A stretch of DNA of 64,000 bases from an uncultured Bacilli bacterium (GTDB taxonomy: Bacteria > Bacillota_I > Bacilli_A > RFN20 > CAG-826), in contig CAKUXV010000003.1 of the NCBI GenBank assembly GCA_934700895.1, positions 226,122 through 290,121 of the forward strand. The letters are read 5' to 3'. Every line of letters starts with the position of its first letter. Within the stretch, counting starts at the first letter, position 1. Below, in pieces: positions 52,885 through 62,048 of this stretch. The position numbers and the translations under genes were made by a program. Below the pieces are notes generated by a model, which worked only from the letters and a program-made list of their open reading frames with translations, did no database searches and had not been told where the DNA came from.

Positions 52885-55083
52885 ATGAACAAAGGCAAAA
52901 TCATCTTCTCCCTCGCCTTCGCGTCCTTGATGGGACTTGTTTCTTGCGGTGGCAACAACACTCCTGCGGACTCCTCGACCTCCGAGCCGACTTATACTTA
53001 TTTCAGCGTCGCTCTCCCTCAAGGGGAAGGGTTTAGCGCCAAAGCCTTAGAAGGGTATGACGCCTCCAAAATCCAAGAAGGCCACGAATTCCGGTTTGAG
53101 GTCAAACCACTAGACGGCTACCGCATTGCTTCGGTTCATCTTGATGGAGAAACTGACATTCTTCTCCCCGATGACCATTATGAATATACGATTTCTTCGG
53201 TAAAAGCAAATCGAAGCGTCACGGCTAAAGCAGAGAAAAATACCTATCCCGTCGCCTTTGAAGGAGAGAACTTCCACGTGGTTCCCGTAGAAGGAGAACC
53301 GGGAGAAGTTCCTTATGGTGGTACCTTCCGCTTCAAAGTGGAACCAGAAGCCCATAACGTCGTTACCGGCGTGTCTTTGATGGATACCCCCTTAGTCCCG
53401 GATGAAGCAGGCATTTATTCCCTTTCCAACGTGACCTCTAAGATGACGGTCCGCGTTTCTACCAAAGAAGAAACGTATCGTTTGACTCTTCCCGCGGACG
53501 GACACTTCACCTTGAACTTCGAAGACAAGGATCTGAACGTGGCTTCGATTCCCTATTCCAAGACGGTCCGCTTCCAGGTGACCCCGGAAAAATATTATCA
53601 AATCGTTTCGGTCAAACTCGGTGACCAAGTCTTAACTCCTGACGCCTCGGGATTCTATTCCTTCACGGAAAAAGAAGGGCAAGTGAGCCTTGGGGTAGAA
53701 GCCGAAATCATCCATTGCAACGTCACCTTCCATGATTTGACTGCGACCTCTTATCCTTCACAGTCTGCCGATGCAGGGACATTGCTTAGCAAACCCGCCG
53801 ATCCGAGTCGTGCACCAGATGATTATTATGATTCCTACACCTTTAAAGGCTGGTATAACGGAACCGAGCTTTATGATTTTACTAAACCGGTAGAAGGCGA
53901 TATGAATTTGACCGCCCGTTGGGGATATGGCAACCAAAAGAAACAGTATCTCGATAACTGGAAGAGAGAAGATTTCGTCTGCGAAAACGGAGCCCTCACC
54001 GCGAAGGTCAACGACGCTTTCACTAATATTTGCTGGTCTGGTGACCATGTTGACACCGAGTTAAAGGCTCAATATTTGAAGGAATTCGCCCGTACTGACG
54101 AAGACGGAATGATGTTTAACCCCTATGGAGGAACCGCAAAAGGATCCATCACCTTCCCATTAACCAATTTCCGTAGTTTGCTAAGCGGCGGAAAAGTCGC
54201 CAAAATGGAACTCGGCGGTTTCAATAACTGGAACAACCTCCATTTCAAAGCCGGCGGACAGGATATCCTCGTGAATGAGAATCGTGAGGTTCAATGCCTC
54301 GATAACCTCACCCGCACCGAAATTTATTTCTATGTCGACCCTTCTAACCGCGTGCGCCTTTATTTTAGGGATCGCATGGTTGAGAACCCCAACAAATATG
54401 CGGAACGCTATGGCGAAATCTTCTTAACGGAAGAAGAAGCTAGCGGCAAAGCCAGCATTTCCATGTATTCCAATCAAGCGGGTGGAGGCCGCCGTTACTG
54501 GATGAGCCGCCTCCAAGTCGTTAATGGCGAATCGACGTTCCTTAACGTGACCGATAAGTCGGGATTCAGCGTTTCCAGTGGTGCCATCAAGACCCAAAAC
54601 GAAGCTGCTTCCGAAGGGTTAGCCAATAAAGAATGGACCTCGGCGATTAGTTCGGCGGGGCAGGCGATTGGGATCCTAGGCCAAAACGAAAAAGGCTCGA
54701 CGACGCTGAACTTCAACCCCATCGACTTCTCGAGTCTATTTAGCCAAAACCAAGGTATCCGTTTCACCCTTGGCAGCAATTTGGCGGGAGAAGGGATTTA
54801 TCTAGGCTCGGGTAGCAATCGCAAGAGCCTTGGCCAAACCGGATATCGCCCTGATCTTAGCGCCGATATGACCCCCACTACCATTCAAAATACTTGGTAT
54901 AACTTCGAGGTTCGCATTGATTCGGCGAACATCACGGTGAATAACCGCGCGGAAAATAAGGACTATATCATCCCGTTAGACGAGAATATCGCCTCGGGAG
55001 CAAAAGGACTTACCTTCCAGCTTGGGGGCGAATCCGCTGGTCATTTCTACCTCTTATCGAATCTATCGACCTTCCATTATTAA
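52885..55083 (+). CDS. Lipoprotein with InlB-type repeat
   Basis: 732 residues, lipobox GLVSC. Three or four related beta segments at about 30-280 (for example FRFEVKPLDGYRIASVHLDG and FRFKVEPEAHNVVTGVSLMD) are tandem repeats. About 280-345 is a Flg_new/InlB B-type repeat (FKGWYNGTELYDFTKP, LTARWG). The C-terminal half has two concanavalin-like stretches (NWNNLHFKAGGQDILVNE; NTWYNFEVRIDSANITVNN). Adhesion or glycan binding is likely. Last gene of the cluster. Confidence 0.75.
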   Translation: MNKGKIIFSLAFASLMGLVSCGGNNTPADSSTSEPTYTYFSVALPQGEGFSAKALEGYDASKIQEGHEFRFEVKPLDGYRIASVHLDGETDILLPDDHYEYTISSVKANRSVTAKAEKNTYPVAFEGENFHVVPVEGEPGEVPYGGTFRFKVEPEAHNVVTGVSLMDTPLVPDEAGIYSLSNVTSKMTVRVSTKEETYRLTLPADGHFTLNFEDKDLNVASIPYSKTVRFQVTPEKYYQIVSVKLGDQVLTPDASGFYSFTEKEGQVSLGVEAEIIHCNVTFHDLTATSYPSQSADAGTLLSKPADPSRAPDDYYDSYTFKGWYNGTELYDFTKPVEGDMNLTARWGYGNQKKQYLDNWKREDFVCENGALTAKVNDAFTNICWSGDHVDTELKAQYLKEFARTDEDGMMFNPYGGTAKGSITFPLTNFRSLLSGGKVAKMELGGFNNWNNLHFKAGGQDILVNENREVQCLDNLTRTEIYFYVDPSNRVRLYFRDRMVENPNKYAERYGEIFLTEEEASGKASISMYSNQAGGGRRYWMSRLQVVNGESTFLNVTDKSGFSVSSGAIKTQNEAASEGLANKEWTSAISSAGQAIGILGQNEKGSTTLNFNPIDFSSLFSQNQGIRFTLGSNLAGEGIYLGSGSNRKSLGQTGYRPDLSADMTPTTIQNTWYNFEVRIDSANITVNNRAENKDYIIPLDENIASGAKGLTFQLGGESAGHFYLLSNLSTFHY

Positions 55084-55098
55084 TGAATAATGAGGAAC

Positions 55099-55131
55099 AA
55101 AAAGACGCTTCCCAACCGGGAGGCGTCTTTT
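55099..55131. terminator. Bidirectional terminator of glycan cluster and nucleoside kinase
   Basis: Stem AAAGACGC-TCCC with GGGA-GGCGTCTTT; T-tracts on both strands, between two convergent genes. Confidence 0.85.
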
Positions 55132-55147
55132 GAAATGAGAGGAGGGA

Positions 55148-56797
55148 TCAGACGTCCGCGTAGCAGGATCCGCCGATAAATTCCCTCATCAAGGAATTCG
55201 ACGGAACCCATTTATCTGGCATGTCGATGAAGTATTTAAGCATTCGCATCAAACGCATCGCATCGGGGAAATAAGGGGATTCTTCTTCGATTTGGCTAAG
55301 CAACGGCATCGCGTATTTCTTCAAAACGGGAAGTTCATAGGAAAGCATGGAATTGTAGACGTAGTCGCTTCCTTCTTGATAGGGGTAAATCCATTTGAAT
55401 TCGCCTTTGCGGACGCTAGGCCACATGTCGAGAGTTTCTTCTGCGGGAGAAGAACGGAACTGGTAGTCGCGAACAATGCGGCGGATCAAGCGGAGGTCGG
55501 TAAGGGACAAGGGGGTATGGTCGTCGAGGTTAATCTGGGCCTGCGGCGAAATGAAGATCTTAAATTTCTGTGCCTTGGGGATATCGTGATGCATCCGGTC
55601 ATTGAGCGCATGGATTCCCTCAATGATGATGGGCTCACCCGGTCCGATTTTTAAGACTCTTCCCGGAACACGATGTCCGACCTTGAAATCAAATTTCGGA
55701 AGTTGGACCTCTTCTCCAGAGATAAGGTCGAGCATATTTTGGTTGAACAAGGGGATATCGAGGCATTCGATGGATTCGTAATCCGATTTTCCGTTTTCGT
55801 CCTTTGGCATTTGATCCTTGGGGAGGTAATAGTCGTCCAAGGAAATGCGAATCGGACGGATGCCGCGAGAAAGCAGCTCGATGCGTAAGCGGTTGGCAAA
55901 TGTGGTCTTGCCAGAACTAGAAGGACCCGCAATGCAGATGAGGCGGATGTCATCGATATCATCTTCAATGAGTTGGCCAAGTTCGCACAGCATGCGGTTA
56001 TGACGGGCTTCGCAGAGATTAATGAAGTCGATTTCTCCCAAAGTCTCGATGGAGTGGTTGATCCCCCCGATTGTAGAAGAGCCAACGGTTTTGGCCCAGT
56101 CGTGAGATTCGGTGAGGGCGCGGGAAAAAGTCGGGGCATCCTCAAAATCGGGAATCTTTCCTCCGGCTTCGGCACGCGGATATTGAAGCAAGAATCCGGG
56201 CGCGTAAAGTCGCAATTTATAATCGTGAAGGTAACCGGTAGACGGCATCATGTGATTGTACATGTAGTCAACGTAGTCCCCACAGGTATAGATATGAACC
56301 GTTTTCTCGGGGCGATAGGGGAGCAAATCGAGCTTATCTTCAAAGCCGTGTTCTTGATAAAGTTTCGCCGCGTCTTCTTTGGAAATGATTTGACGTTTTA
56401 AGGGCAAATCCTGCTCGATGATCGATTCCATTTCGTGCTTGACGCGAAGTAGCATCGCCGTCGAAGAGACGACCCCTGGGGTCAAAATATGGATGGAGAT
56501 GGAACGCGAAACATTATAGGCAAAGCGGATTTTTAATTCCGGATAAGCGTGACGGAAGGCCATGGCCGTGACATAACGTAATGTTGCTTCATAAACCTTA
56601 ACGGCTTCCGGGCTCTTGCAGTCGATGAACTCGACCTCGCAATCGTAATAGAGTTCGTAGGTGAGCTCGCGGATGCGGTTATTGACCTTCGCGGCGACGA
56701 TCCGCTTTTCGGGATCATGGTCTCCGATGATCTCTAGTAATGATGTTTTCTTATGATAGGTTTGGACTTCATTTCCGACTTTTACCTTGAATTCCAT
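55148..56797 (-). CDS. Nucleoside kinase with TGS/ThrRS-like N-terminus (uridine kinase family)
   Basis: 549 residues. The first 60 resemble a TGS domain, then a ThrRS second-additional-domain-like part (IRFAYNVSRSISIHILTPG, MMPSTGYLHDYKLRLYAPG), and from about 285 a Udk-type P-loop kinase: IAGPSSSGKTTFANRL, SLDDYYLPKDQMP, IIEGIHALN and RLIRRIVRDYQFR. This Udk-plus-TGS fusion is common in Firmicutes and relatives; it phosphorylates a nucleoside with ATP or GTP, the natural substrate being unclear. AGGAGG lies eight bases before the ATG. Divergent from the ATP synthase operon. Confidence 0.88.
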   Translation of the reverse strand: MEFKVKVGNEVQTYHKKTSLLEIIGDHDPEKRIVAAKVNNRIRELTYELYYDCEVEFIDCKSPEAVKVYEATLRYVTAMAFRHAYPELKIRFAYNVSRSISIHILTPGVVSSTAMLLRVKHEMESIIEQDLPLKRQIISKEDAAKLYQEHGFEDKLDLLPYRPEKTVHIYTCGDYVDYMYNHMMPSTGYLHDYKLRLYAPGFLLQYPRAEAGGKIPDFEDAPTFSRALTESHDWAKTVGSSTIGGINHSIETLGEIDFINLCEARHNRMLCELGQLIEDDIDDIRLICIAGPSSSGKTTFANRLRIELLSRGIRPIRISLDDYYLPKDQMPKDENGKSDYESIECLDIPLFNQNMLDLISGEEVQLPKFDFKVGHRVPGRVLKIGPGEPIIIEGIHALNDRMHHDIPKAQKFKIFISPQAQINLDDHTPLSLTDLRLIRRIVRDYQFRSSPAEETLDMWPSVRKGEFKWIYPYQEGSDYVYNSMLSYELPVLKKYAMPLLSQIEEESPYFPDAMRLMRMLKYFIDMPDKWVPSNSLMREFIGGSCYADV

Positions 56798-56832
56798 GAA
56801 TAACCTCCTTTTTGACAGCCCATAATGAAACC

Positions 56833-57447
56833 ATGAAAGGGCTTTCTTGGCAAGAAAAATACCAAGGGATCCCCGATATTTTACAAGAAAAATACAGGGC
56901 GTTTGTCGAAAACGATTTTTCGCCTAAAAGGGGGTCAAAACCATTGAAAGGGGGGATGGATAGCCGTAAAATGGTTCATATTATGGGTAAGTTTTCAAAT
57001 TCCTATAAAACGTGGAAAGACGGAACGAAGAATCTTTTCCTCCTTGCCATGATTGCCCTTCTCGGCTTCCTTGCCCTCTTATTTGGATTCTTTATCGGCA
57101 ACCCCGGCCTTCCTTTGGGGTGGCTACTTGGCAGTGCGATTGAAATCTTTGCTTATTTCACGATTGACCGCGGATCCTCTTTTCTATTATCTCCTGATGC
57201 GGACCCCAAAAAAGGAGCTTTGGGCGCTTTCTTTGGCATCTTCCGCATGGCTTTATATGCGGCCGGCCTCGTTCTTGGGGGATTTGCCACCTATCGCTGG
57301 GGAAGCATGGCTTCTTCCTATTGCAATGTCTGGACGGTTTTTGCCGGCTATCTCCCCATGGGCTTTGTTTTGATTTGCACGACGTTCTTCCGCTGTAAAA
57401 AAGAAGAAGTTCCCGTTTCGAATAAGGAGGAGAGCAAGAATGAATAG
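56833..57447 (+). CDS. Membrane protein in the AtpI position of the atp operon
   Basis: 204 residues: a soluble start, then four membrane helices from about 65 (LFLLAMIALLGFLALLFGFF, GWLLGSAIEIFAYFTI, ALYAAGLVLGGFATY, LPMGFVLICTTFF). Position and helix count fit AtpI, which helps assemble the c ring, but sequence similarity is not obvious. Start at 56833 rather than TTG 56812: CATAAT lies six bases upstream and no ribosome site is seen. Overlaps atpB by eight bases. Confidence 0.7.
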   Translation: MKGLSWQEKYQGIPDILQEKYRAFVENDFSPKRGSKPLKGGMDSRKMVHIMGKFSNSYKTWKDGTKNLFLLAMIALLGFLALLFGFFIGNPGLPLGWLLGSAIEIFAYFTIDRGSSFLLSPDADPKKGALGAFFGIFRMALYAAGLVLGGFATYRWGSMASSYCNVWTVFAGYLPMGFVLICTTFFRCKKEEVPVSNKEESKNE

Positions 57448-58240
57448 CATCCTTTATTCTTCCAATCCCCTCGACGACATGATCAAGGGCTTCCAGGATT
57501 GGTCGTTCCGCCTTTCTGGACCCGTTATTACGTCCCTTATTGTCATGGGTCTCGTGGCGATTTTTGCGATTATCGCCGGCATCCAAGCCCATTTTCACGA
57601 TCCTTTAAAGCCCACGAAAGGACCCTTGTTCCTTTGGGAATGGTTCTATGAAACCCTCGAATCTTGGGCAGAAGACATCATGGGGAAAAAGCCCGGCAAT
57701 TACACGGGTTATTTCATGGGCTTATTCGCCTATTTGTTCCTCGCCTTCATTTGGTCGATTACGGGCATGCCGAGCGTCATTGACACTTTGATTATTCCGT
57801 TCACCCTTTCGGTGGTCATGTTTATCTTGATTCAAGCCACCGCCCTCCATTATCAGCATTGGGGCTATTTCCACCGTTATATCGAACCGGTCGTTTTATG
57901 GCTCCCCATCAACTTATTGACGATGTGGACTCCGATTATTTCGACGAGTCTTCGTATGTTTGGCAACGCCCTTGCCGGCAGCGTCATCATCGGTCTGGTC
58001 AACTGGGCCACAAAATCCGCATCCATGGCCATTTTCTCCTTCATGGGAGAAGCGGGCCAAATCATTCTTGGGCCGATTCTCATCGGCGTCTTCAACCTTT
58101 ATTTTGGCTTATTCTCCGGGTTCATCCAAACCCTGGTCTTCTCTTCGCTCAACGCCGTCTGGATTTCGCAGGAAATGCCAGAAGACGACTCCATGGGCAC
58201 GGAGAAGCAAGTGGCGCGTGGAGAACCCTTGAAGGAATAA
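57440..58240 (+). CDS. atpB: ATP synthase subunit a
   Basis: 266 residues, about six membrane helices. The essential Arg of helix 5 is Arg172 in TSLRMFGNALAGSVI. It forms the ion half-channels beside the c ring. AAGGAGG precedes the ATG inside the previous gene. Confidence 0.94.
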   Translation: MNSILYSSNPLDDMIKGFQDWSFRLSGPVITSLIVMGLVAIFAIIAGIQAHFHDPLKPTKGPLFLWEWFYETLESWAEDIMGKKPGNYTGYFMGLFAYLFLAFIWSITGMPSVIDTLIIPFTLSVVMFILIQATALHYQHWGYFHRYIEPVVLWLPINLLTMWTPIISTSLRMFGNALAGSVIIGLVNWATKSASMAIFSFMGEAGQIILGPILIGVFNLYFGLFSGFIQTLVFSSLNAVWISQEMPEDDSMGTEKQVARGEPLKE

Positions 58241-58273
58241 GGGATTAAGAAACACCCAACAGGAGGAATTGAT

Positions 58274-58558
58274 ATGGGATTTCTACAAAATGCATTGGCT
58301 GTTTTAGCCGATACGAGCAACAATTTGGGCTTAATTGCCATCGGAGCCGCAATCGCGATTTTCTCTGCCGGTATGTCGTCTCTTGGTGAATCCTGGATTT
58401 GCTGCCACGCGATTGATGGAATGTCGCGTAACCCCGAAAACCAAAAGAAATTGCAATCCACGATGATTCTTGCGGTCGCTTTGGACGAATCCTGCGGTAT
58501 TTACGCTCTTATCGTCGCGATCCTTATCATCTTCATTCTCGGCGGGAAAGTGGCCTAA
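58274..58558 (+). CDS. atpE: ATP synthase subunit c, two-carboxylate type
   Basis: 94 residues, two helices joined by the polar loop DGMSRNPEN (normal form of R-Q/N-P). Helix 2 has the ion-binding LDESCGIYALIV with Glu72 and Ser73. Helix 1 has Glu39 in SSLGESW, exactly 33 residues earlier, where sodium-type c subunits usually have Gln32 and Fusobacterium nucleatum has a second Glu (Glu32/Glu65). The Glu-Ser pair is a sodium-site hallmark; the ring is therefore probably Na+-coupled. AGGAGG precedes the ATG. Confidence 0.94.
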   Translation: MGFLQNALAVLADTSNNLGLIAIGAAIAIFSAGMSSLGESWICCHAIDGMSRNPENQKKLQSTMILAVALDESCGIYALIVAILIIFILGGKVA

Positions 58559-58564
58559 TCCCCT

Positions 58565-59134
58565 ATGGATTTGGGATTTTGGAAAAATATCCCCCTGCTT
58601 GACGACGCCTCTGATCCCCCTTTCACCGATTCGGATTTCATCAATAAGCTTTTCCCTAACGGTCTCTGGGATCTCATCATTCAGCTGCTGGCATTTGTCG
58701 TCTTATTGCTGATCGTCTTTTTCCTTGGCTATAAGCCGGTGAAGAAGATGGTTGCCGCTAGACGCGCTCACATCGCCAACGAAATTTCTTCGGCGGAAGA
58801 AGCGAATAAAATCGCGCAAAAAGCCGCCCAAGAAAAGGATGCGACCATCGCAGAAGGCAAGGCGAAAGCGAGCCAAATCGTCGCTGATGCCAAGATGCAG
58901 GCCGAAGGCGAACGCAGCCGTATTTTGGAAGAAGCCGCCCAAGAAGCCGAAAGAAAAAGAAAGCAGGCGGATGCCGACATTGCCTTGGCCAAAGAAAAAT
59001 CCAGGCAAGACGTGGAACGGCAAATCGTGGAGGTCGCCCTTGCGGCATCCTCAAAAATTTTGGAACGCGAAGTCTCGGAGCAAGATAGCAAAAAGCTCGT
59101 GGAAGATTTCGTTTCCGACATCAAAAAGAAATAA
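58565..59134 (+). CDS. atpF: ATP synthase subunit b
   Basis: 189 residues: one membrane helix at about 38-58 (LIIQLLAFVVLLLIVFFLG), then a long Ala/Lys/Glu/Gln coiled coil, the peripheral stalk. The first 35 residues before the helix are longer than usual. It ends with the delta-contacting part ILEREVSEQDSKKLVEDF. Weak ribosome site; probably coupled to atpE. Confidence 0.92.
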   Translation: MDLGFWKNIPLLDDASDPPFTDSDFINKLFPNGLWDLIIQLLAFVVLLLIVFFLGYKPVKKMVAARRAHIANEISSAEEANKIAQKAAQEKDATIAEGKAKASQIVADAKMQAEGERSRILEEAAQEAERKRKQADADIALAKEKSRQDVERQIVEVALAASSKILEREVSEQDSKKLVEDFVSDIKKK

Positions 59135-59137
59135 AAC

Positions 59138-59683
59138 ATGGAAGAAGTGGCGAAGAACTATGCGACGGCCCTCTATCGGCTCGTCGATGAAAAAGAAAGA
59201 CCGGCCTATTTGAAGGCGCTCCGCGACACGGAGGGACTTTTTGCTTCTTACCCTGACTTGAAACGGATCCTTTGCTCGTATTCGCTTTCCCTTCAAGAAA
59301 AGCAAACTCTATGCGATCAAATTTTCCTTCGTCTCTACCCTCTTCCCTATTTAAACGACTTTTATAAAGTTCTCGTCCGTCATCATCGGTTTAATCTTTT
59401 TTCATCCGTCGTTTCTAGCTTCGCCTCTTTGGTGAACGAAAGCCTCGGAATTTTAGAAGGCGTGGTTTATTCGGCCGCCCCTTTATCCAAAGAAGAAAAG
59501 AAACAAATCGAAGATGCCTTGGCCGAACGCCTTGGCGATAAGGTGGAGCTCACCCCAATTTTAGAGCCGGATTTGCTCGGCGGGGTGAAAGTGGCGTTAG
59601 ACGGCAAAGTCTATGACGGGAGCTTACGCCACAAATTACAAGAAATGAAAAAGCATCTTTTGCAAGGAGGCAAGGACCAATGA
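59138..59683 (+). CDS. atpH: ATP synthase subunit delta
   Basis: 181 residues. N-terminal helical domain (VAKNYATALYRLVDEK, typical start) and C-terminal VELTPILEPDLLGGVKVALDGKVYDGSL, the OSCP signature. Links the b stalk to the top of F1. Stop overlaps atpA start (ATGA). Confidence 0.93.
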   Translation: MEEVAKNYATALYRLVDEKERPAYLKALRDTEGLFASYPDLKRILCSYSLSLQEKQTLCDQIFLRLYPLPYLNDFYKVLVRHHRFNLFSSVVSSFASLVNESLGILEGVVYSAAPLSKEEKKQIEDALAERLGDKVELTPILEPDLLGGVKVALDGKVYDGSLRHKLQEMKKHLLQGGKDQ

Positions 59684-61185
59684 AAATCGATTCCAATGAA
59701 ATCGCCGCGTTAATCAAAGCGGAAATTGAGGGATACGAAAGCAAACTCGAAACCGATGATGTCGGCACGGTCATCACGGTGGGAGACGGCATTGCCCTTT
59801 GCTATGGCTTGGATCAAGCGATGCTTGGTGAATTGCTCGTTTTCCCTAATGACGTCTATGGCATGGTCATGAATTTGAATCGCGATAACGTCGGTGCTGT
59901 TTTGCTTGGCTCGGACAATCAAATCGAAGAAGGCGACACGGTTAAGAGAACCCACAAAGTCGTCGAAGTCCCCGTTGGAGATGGGCTGCTTGGACGCGTA
60001 GTCAATGCCTTGGGCGAACCGCTTGATGGCAAAGGGGCTGTTCCCTTTACAAAAACTCGCCCCGTGGAGCGCATCGCCCCGGGCGTTATGACGCGCAAAT
60101 CCGTCGACACCCCGTTAGAAACGGGCATTAAAGCCATCGATGCGATGATTCCGATTGGACGCGGCCAGCGCGAATTGATCATCGGCGACCGCCAAACCGG
60201 AAAAACGGCGATTGCCCTCGATACGATCATCAATCAAAAAGGCAAAGGCGTGAAATGCGTTTATTGCGCGATCGGCCAAAAGAATTCCTCCGTGGCCGTG
60301 TTGGTAGAAAAGCTCCGCCAAATGGGGTGCATGGATTATGTGACCGTCGTTTCCTCCTCGGCTTCCGAATCCGCCCCGCTCCAATATATCGCCCCTTTTG
60401 CTGGTATGGCGATGGCGGAAGAATGGATGGAACAAGGGCAAGATGTCCTCATCGTTTTCGATGACTTGTCCAAGCACGCCGTTGCTTATCGTACCTTATC
60501 CTTATTATTAAAGCGTTCTCCAGGGCGTGAAGCTTATCCGGGCGACATTTTCTACCTCCATTCTCGTTTGTTGGAGCGCGCTTGCCGCCTCAACCAAGAT
60601 TACGGGGGAGGTTCCATCACCGCTTTGCCGATTGTCGAAACGCAAGCTGGCGATATCTCCGCCTATATTCCAACCAATGTCATTTCCATCACCGACGGTC
60701 AGATTTTCTTGGTGAGCGACGCCTTCGCCGAAGGCCAGCGCCCCGCGATCGATTCGGGCTTCTCGGTGTCCCGCGTTGGCTCCTCCGCCCAAATCAAAGC
60801 GATGAAACAAGTCGCCGGCGGTCTTAAGATTGAACTCGCCTCTTACCGCGAAATGCTTTCCTTTGCCCAATTTGGCAGCGACCTCGACGCCTCGACAAAG
60901 AAAATTCTCGCCCATGGCGCCGTTTTGATGGAATGCTTGAAGCAAAAGCAATATTCGCCCTACCCGGTTTGGAAACAAATTATCGAGCTTTATTGCGTCA
61001 AAAACCGTTATTTGGATGAACTAGAACGTTCCGAGGTTGGTCCGTGGTTAGCCGAAATGGATTCGTTCATGGAATCCCGCCACAAAGAAGTGATCGACGA
61101 ACTCCTGGAGAAAAAGAAATTCGACGATGAACTCTTCGCCCATTTCAAAGCGGCCGTGGAGGAATTCGTCGCCTTAAGGAAGTAA
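59680..61185 (+). CDS. atpA: ATP synthase subunit alpha
   Basis: 501 residues. Non-catalytic nucleotide-binding subunit: Walker A GDRQTGKTA, the VSSSASESAPLQYIAPF region and the signature SGFSVSRVGSSAQIKAMK with the essential Arg. AAGGAGG site. Confidence 0.97.
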   Translation: MKIDSNEIAALIKAEIEGYESKLETDDVGTVITVGDGIALCYGLDQAMLGELLVFPNDVYGMVMNLNRDNVGAVLLGSDNQIEEGDTVKRTHKVVEVPVGDGLLGRVVNALGEPLDGKGAVPFTKTRPVERIAPGVMTRKSVDTPLETGIKAIDAMIPIGRGQRELIIGDRQTGKTAIALDTIINQKGKGVKCVYCAIGQKNSSVAVLVEKLRQMGCMDYVTVVSSSASESAPLQYIAPFAGMAMAEEWMEQGQDVLIVFDDLSKHAVAYRTLSLLLKRSPGREAYPGDIFYLHSRLLERACRLNQDYGGGSITALPIVETQAGDISAYIPTNVISITDGQIFLVSDAFAEGQRPAIDSGFSVSRVGSSAQIKAMKQVAGGLKIELASYREMLSFAQFGSDLDASTKKILAHGAVLMECLKQKQYSPYPVWKQIIELYCVKNRYLDELERSEVGPWLAEMDSFMESRHKEVIDELLEKKKFDDELFAHFKAAVEEFVALRK

Positions 61186-61186
61186 T

Positions 61187-62038
61187 ATGGGGAGCGGTCT
61201 TAACAAAACCAAACGTCGCATCGCCTCCGTTTCTTCGACCCAAAAGATCACGAAGGCCATGGAGATGGTTGCCACCGTAAAGCTCAAACGCTTCAAGGAC
61301 ACCTTTGAACACGGCTCTTATTATCTTCGTGAATTAGAAGGTATTTTTGCTCGTGCCTTGGCCCTTTGCCCTTCTCTTCCCTACGCCAAGGAAAACGAAG
61401 GGGTGGATGCCATTTGCTATCTCCTCGTCACCTCCAATTTGGGGCTTTGTGGCGGTTATAATTCCGAGCTTTTCCGCTTTGCCGAATCCAAAATCCGCAA
61501 AGGGATCGATACGTTGATTGTACTAGGAGAAAAAGGGAAAGCCCATTATTCCCATGACGGGACCTTCCATTTAGAAGAAACATCCTTGGATTTAAATGCC
61601 TCTCCCCTTGATTGCACGAAAGAAGGGAAGAAACTTCTAGAAGATTTTACGAAACGGAAATACAAACGGATCGAAATCATCTCCACTCATTACGTGAATT
61701 CCCTTCGCTTCGACCCGGAATGCTTCACCTTGTTACCCATTTCCCCTTCCTATCACGAAGAACCCTATGAATCCTATGCCCCGCCTCTTTGGGAGCCTAA
61801 CCCCAAAGAATTCGTGGAGAACAACCTCGCTTCCTATTTGGGAGCGGAGCTCTATTCCCGAATCGGGGAAGCCGAACTATCCGAGCAAGCCAGCAGGCGT
61901 AACGCGATGGAAAGCGCCAACGACAACGCCGACGAATTGCTCGACAAACTCCGCATCGAATACAACAAAGCCCGCCAGGCTTCGATTACTCAAGAAATCA
62001 CCGAAGTCGTCAACGGTGCCAATTCCCAAACGGAATAA
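61187..62038 (+). CDS. atpG: ATP synthase subunit gamma
   Basis: 283 residues. The central shaft: N-terminal helix TKRRIASVSSTQKITKAMEM and C-terminal helix SEQASRRNAMESANDNADEL with RQASITQEITEVVNGAN, both hallmark ends. GLCGGYN in the middle is the conserved Rossmann-like loop. One base after the atpA stop. Confidence 0.95.
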   Translation: MGSGLNKTKRRIASVSSTQKITKAMEMVATVKLKRFKDTFEHGSYYLRELEGIFARALALCPSLPYAKENEGVDAICYLLVTSNLGLCGGYNSELFRFAESKIRKGIDTLIVLGEKGKAHYSHDGTFHLEETSLDLNASPLDCTKEGKKLLEDFTKRKYKRIEIISTHYVNSLRFDPECFTLLPISPSYHEEPYESYAPPLWEPNPKEFVENNLASYLGAELYSRIGEAELSEQASRRNAMESANDNADELLDKLRIEYNKARQASITQEITEVVNGANSQTE

Positions 62039-62048
62039 AGGAGAACAC

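Noticed and set aside
61767..62048. N-terminal extension of atpD
   Set aside because: It lies within atpG in another frame; AAAGGAG stands directly before the ATG at 62049.
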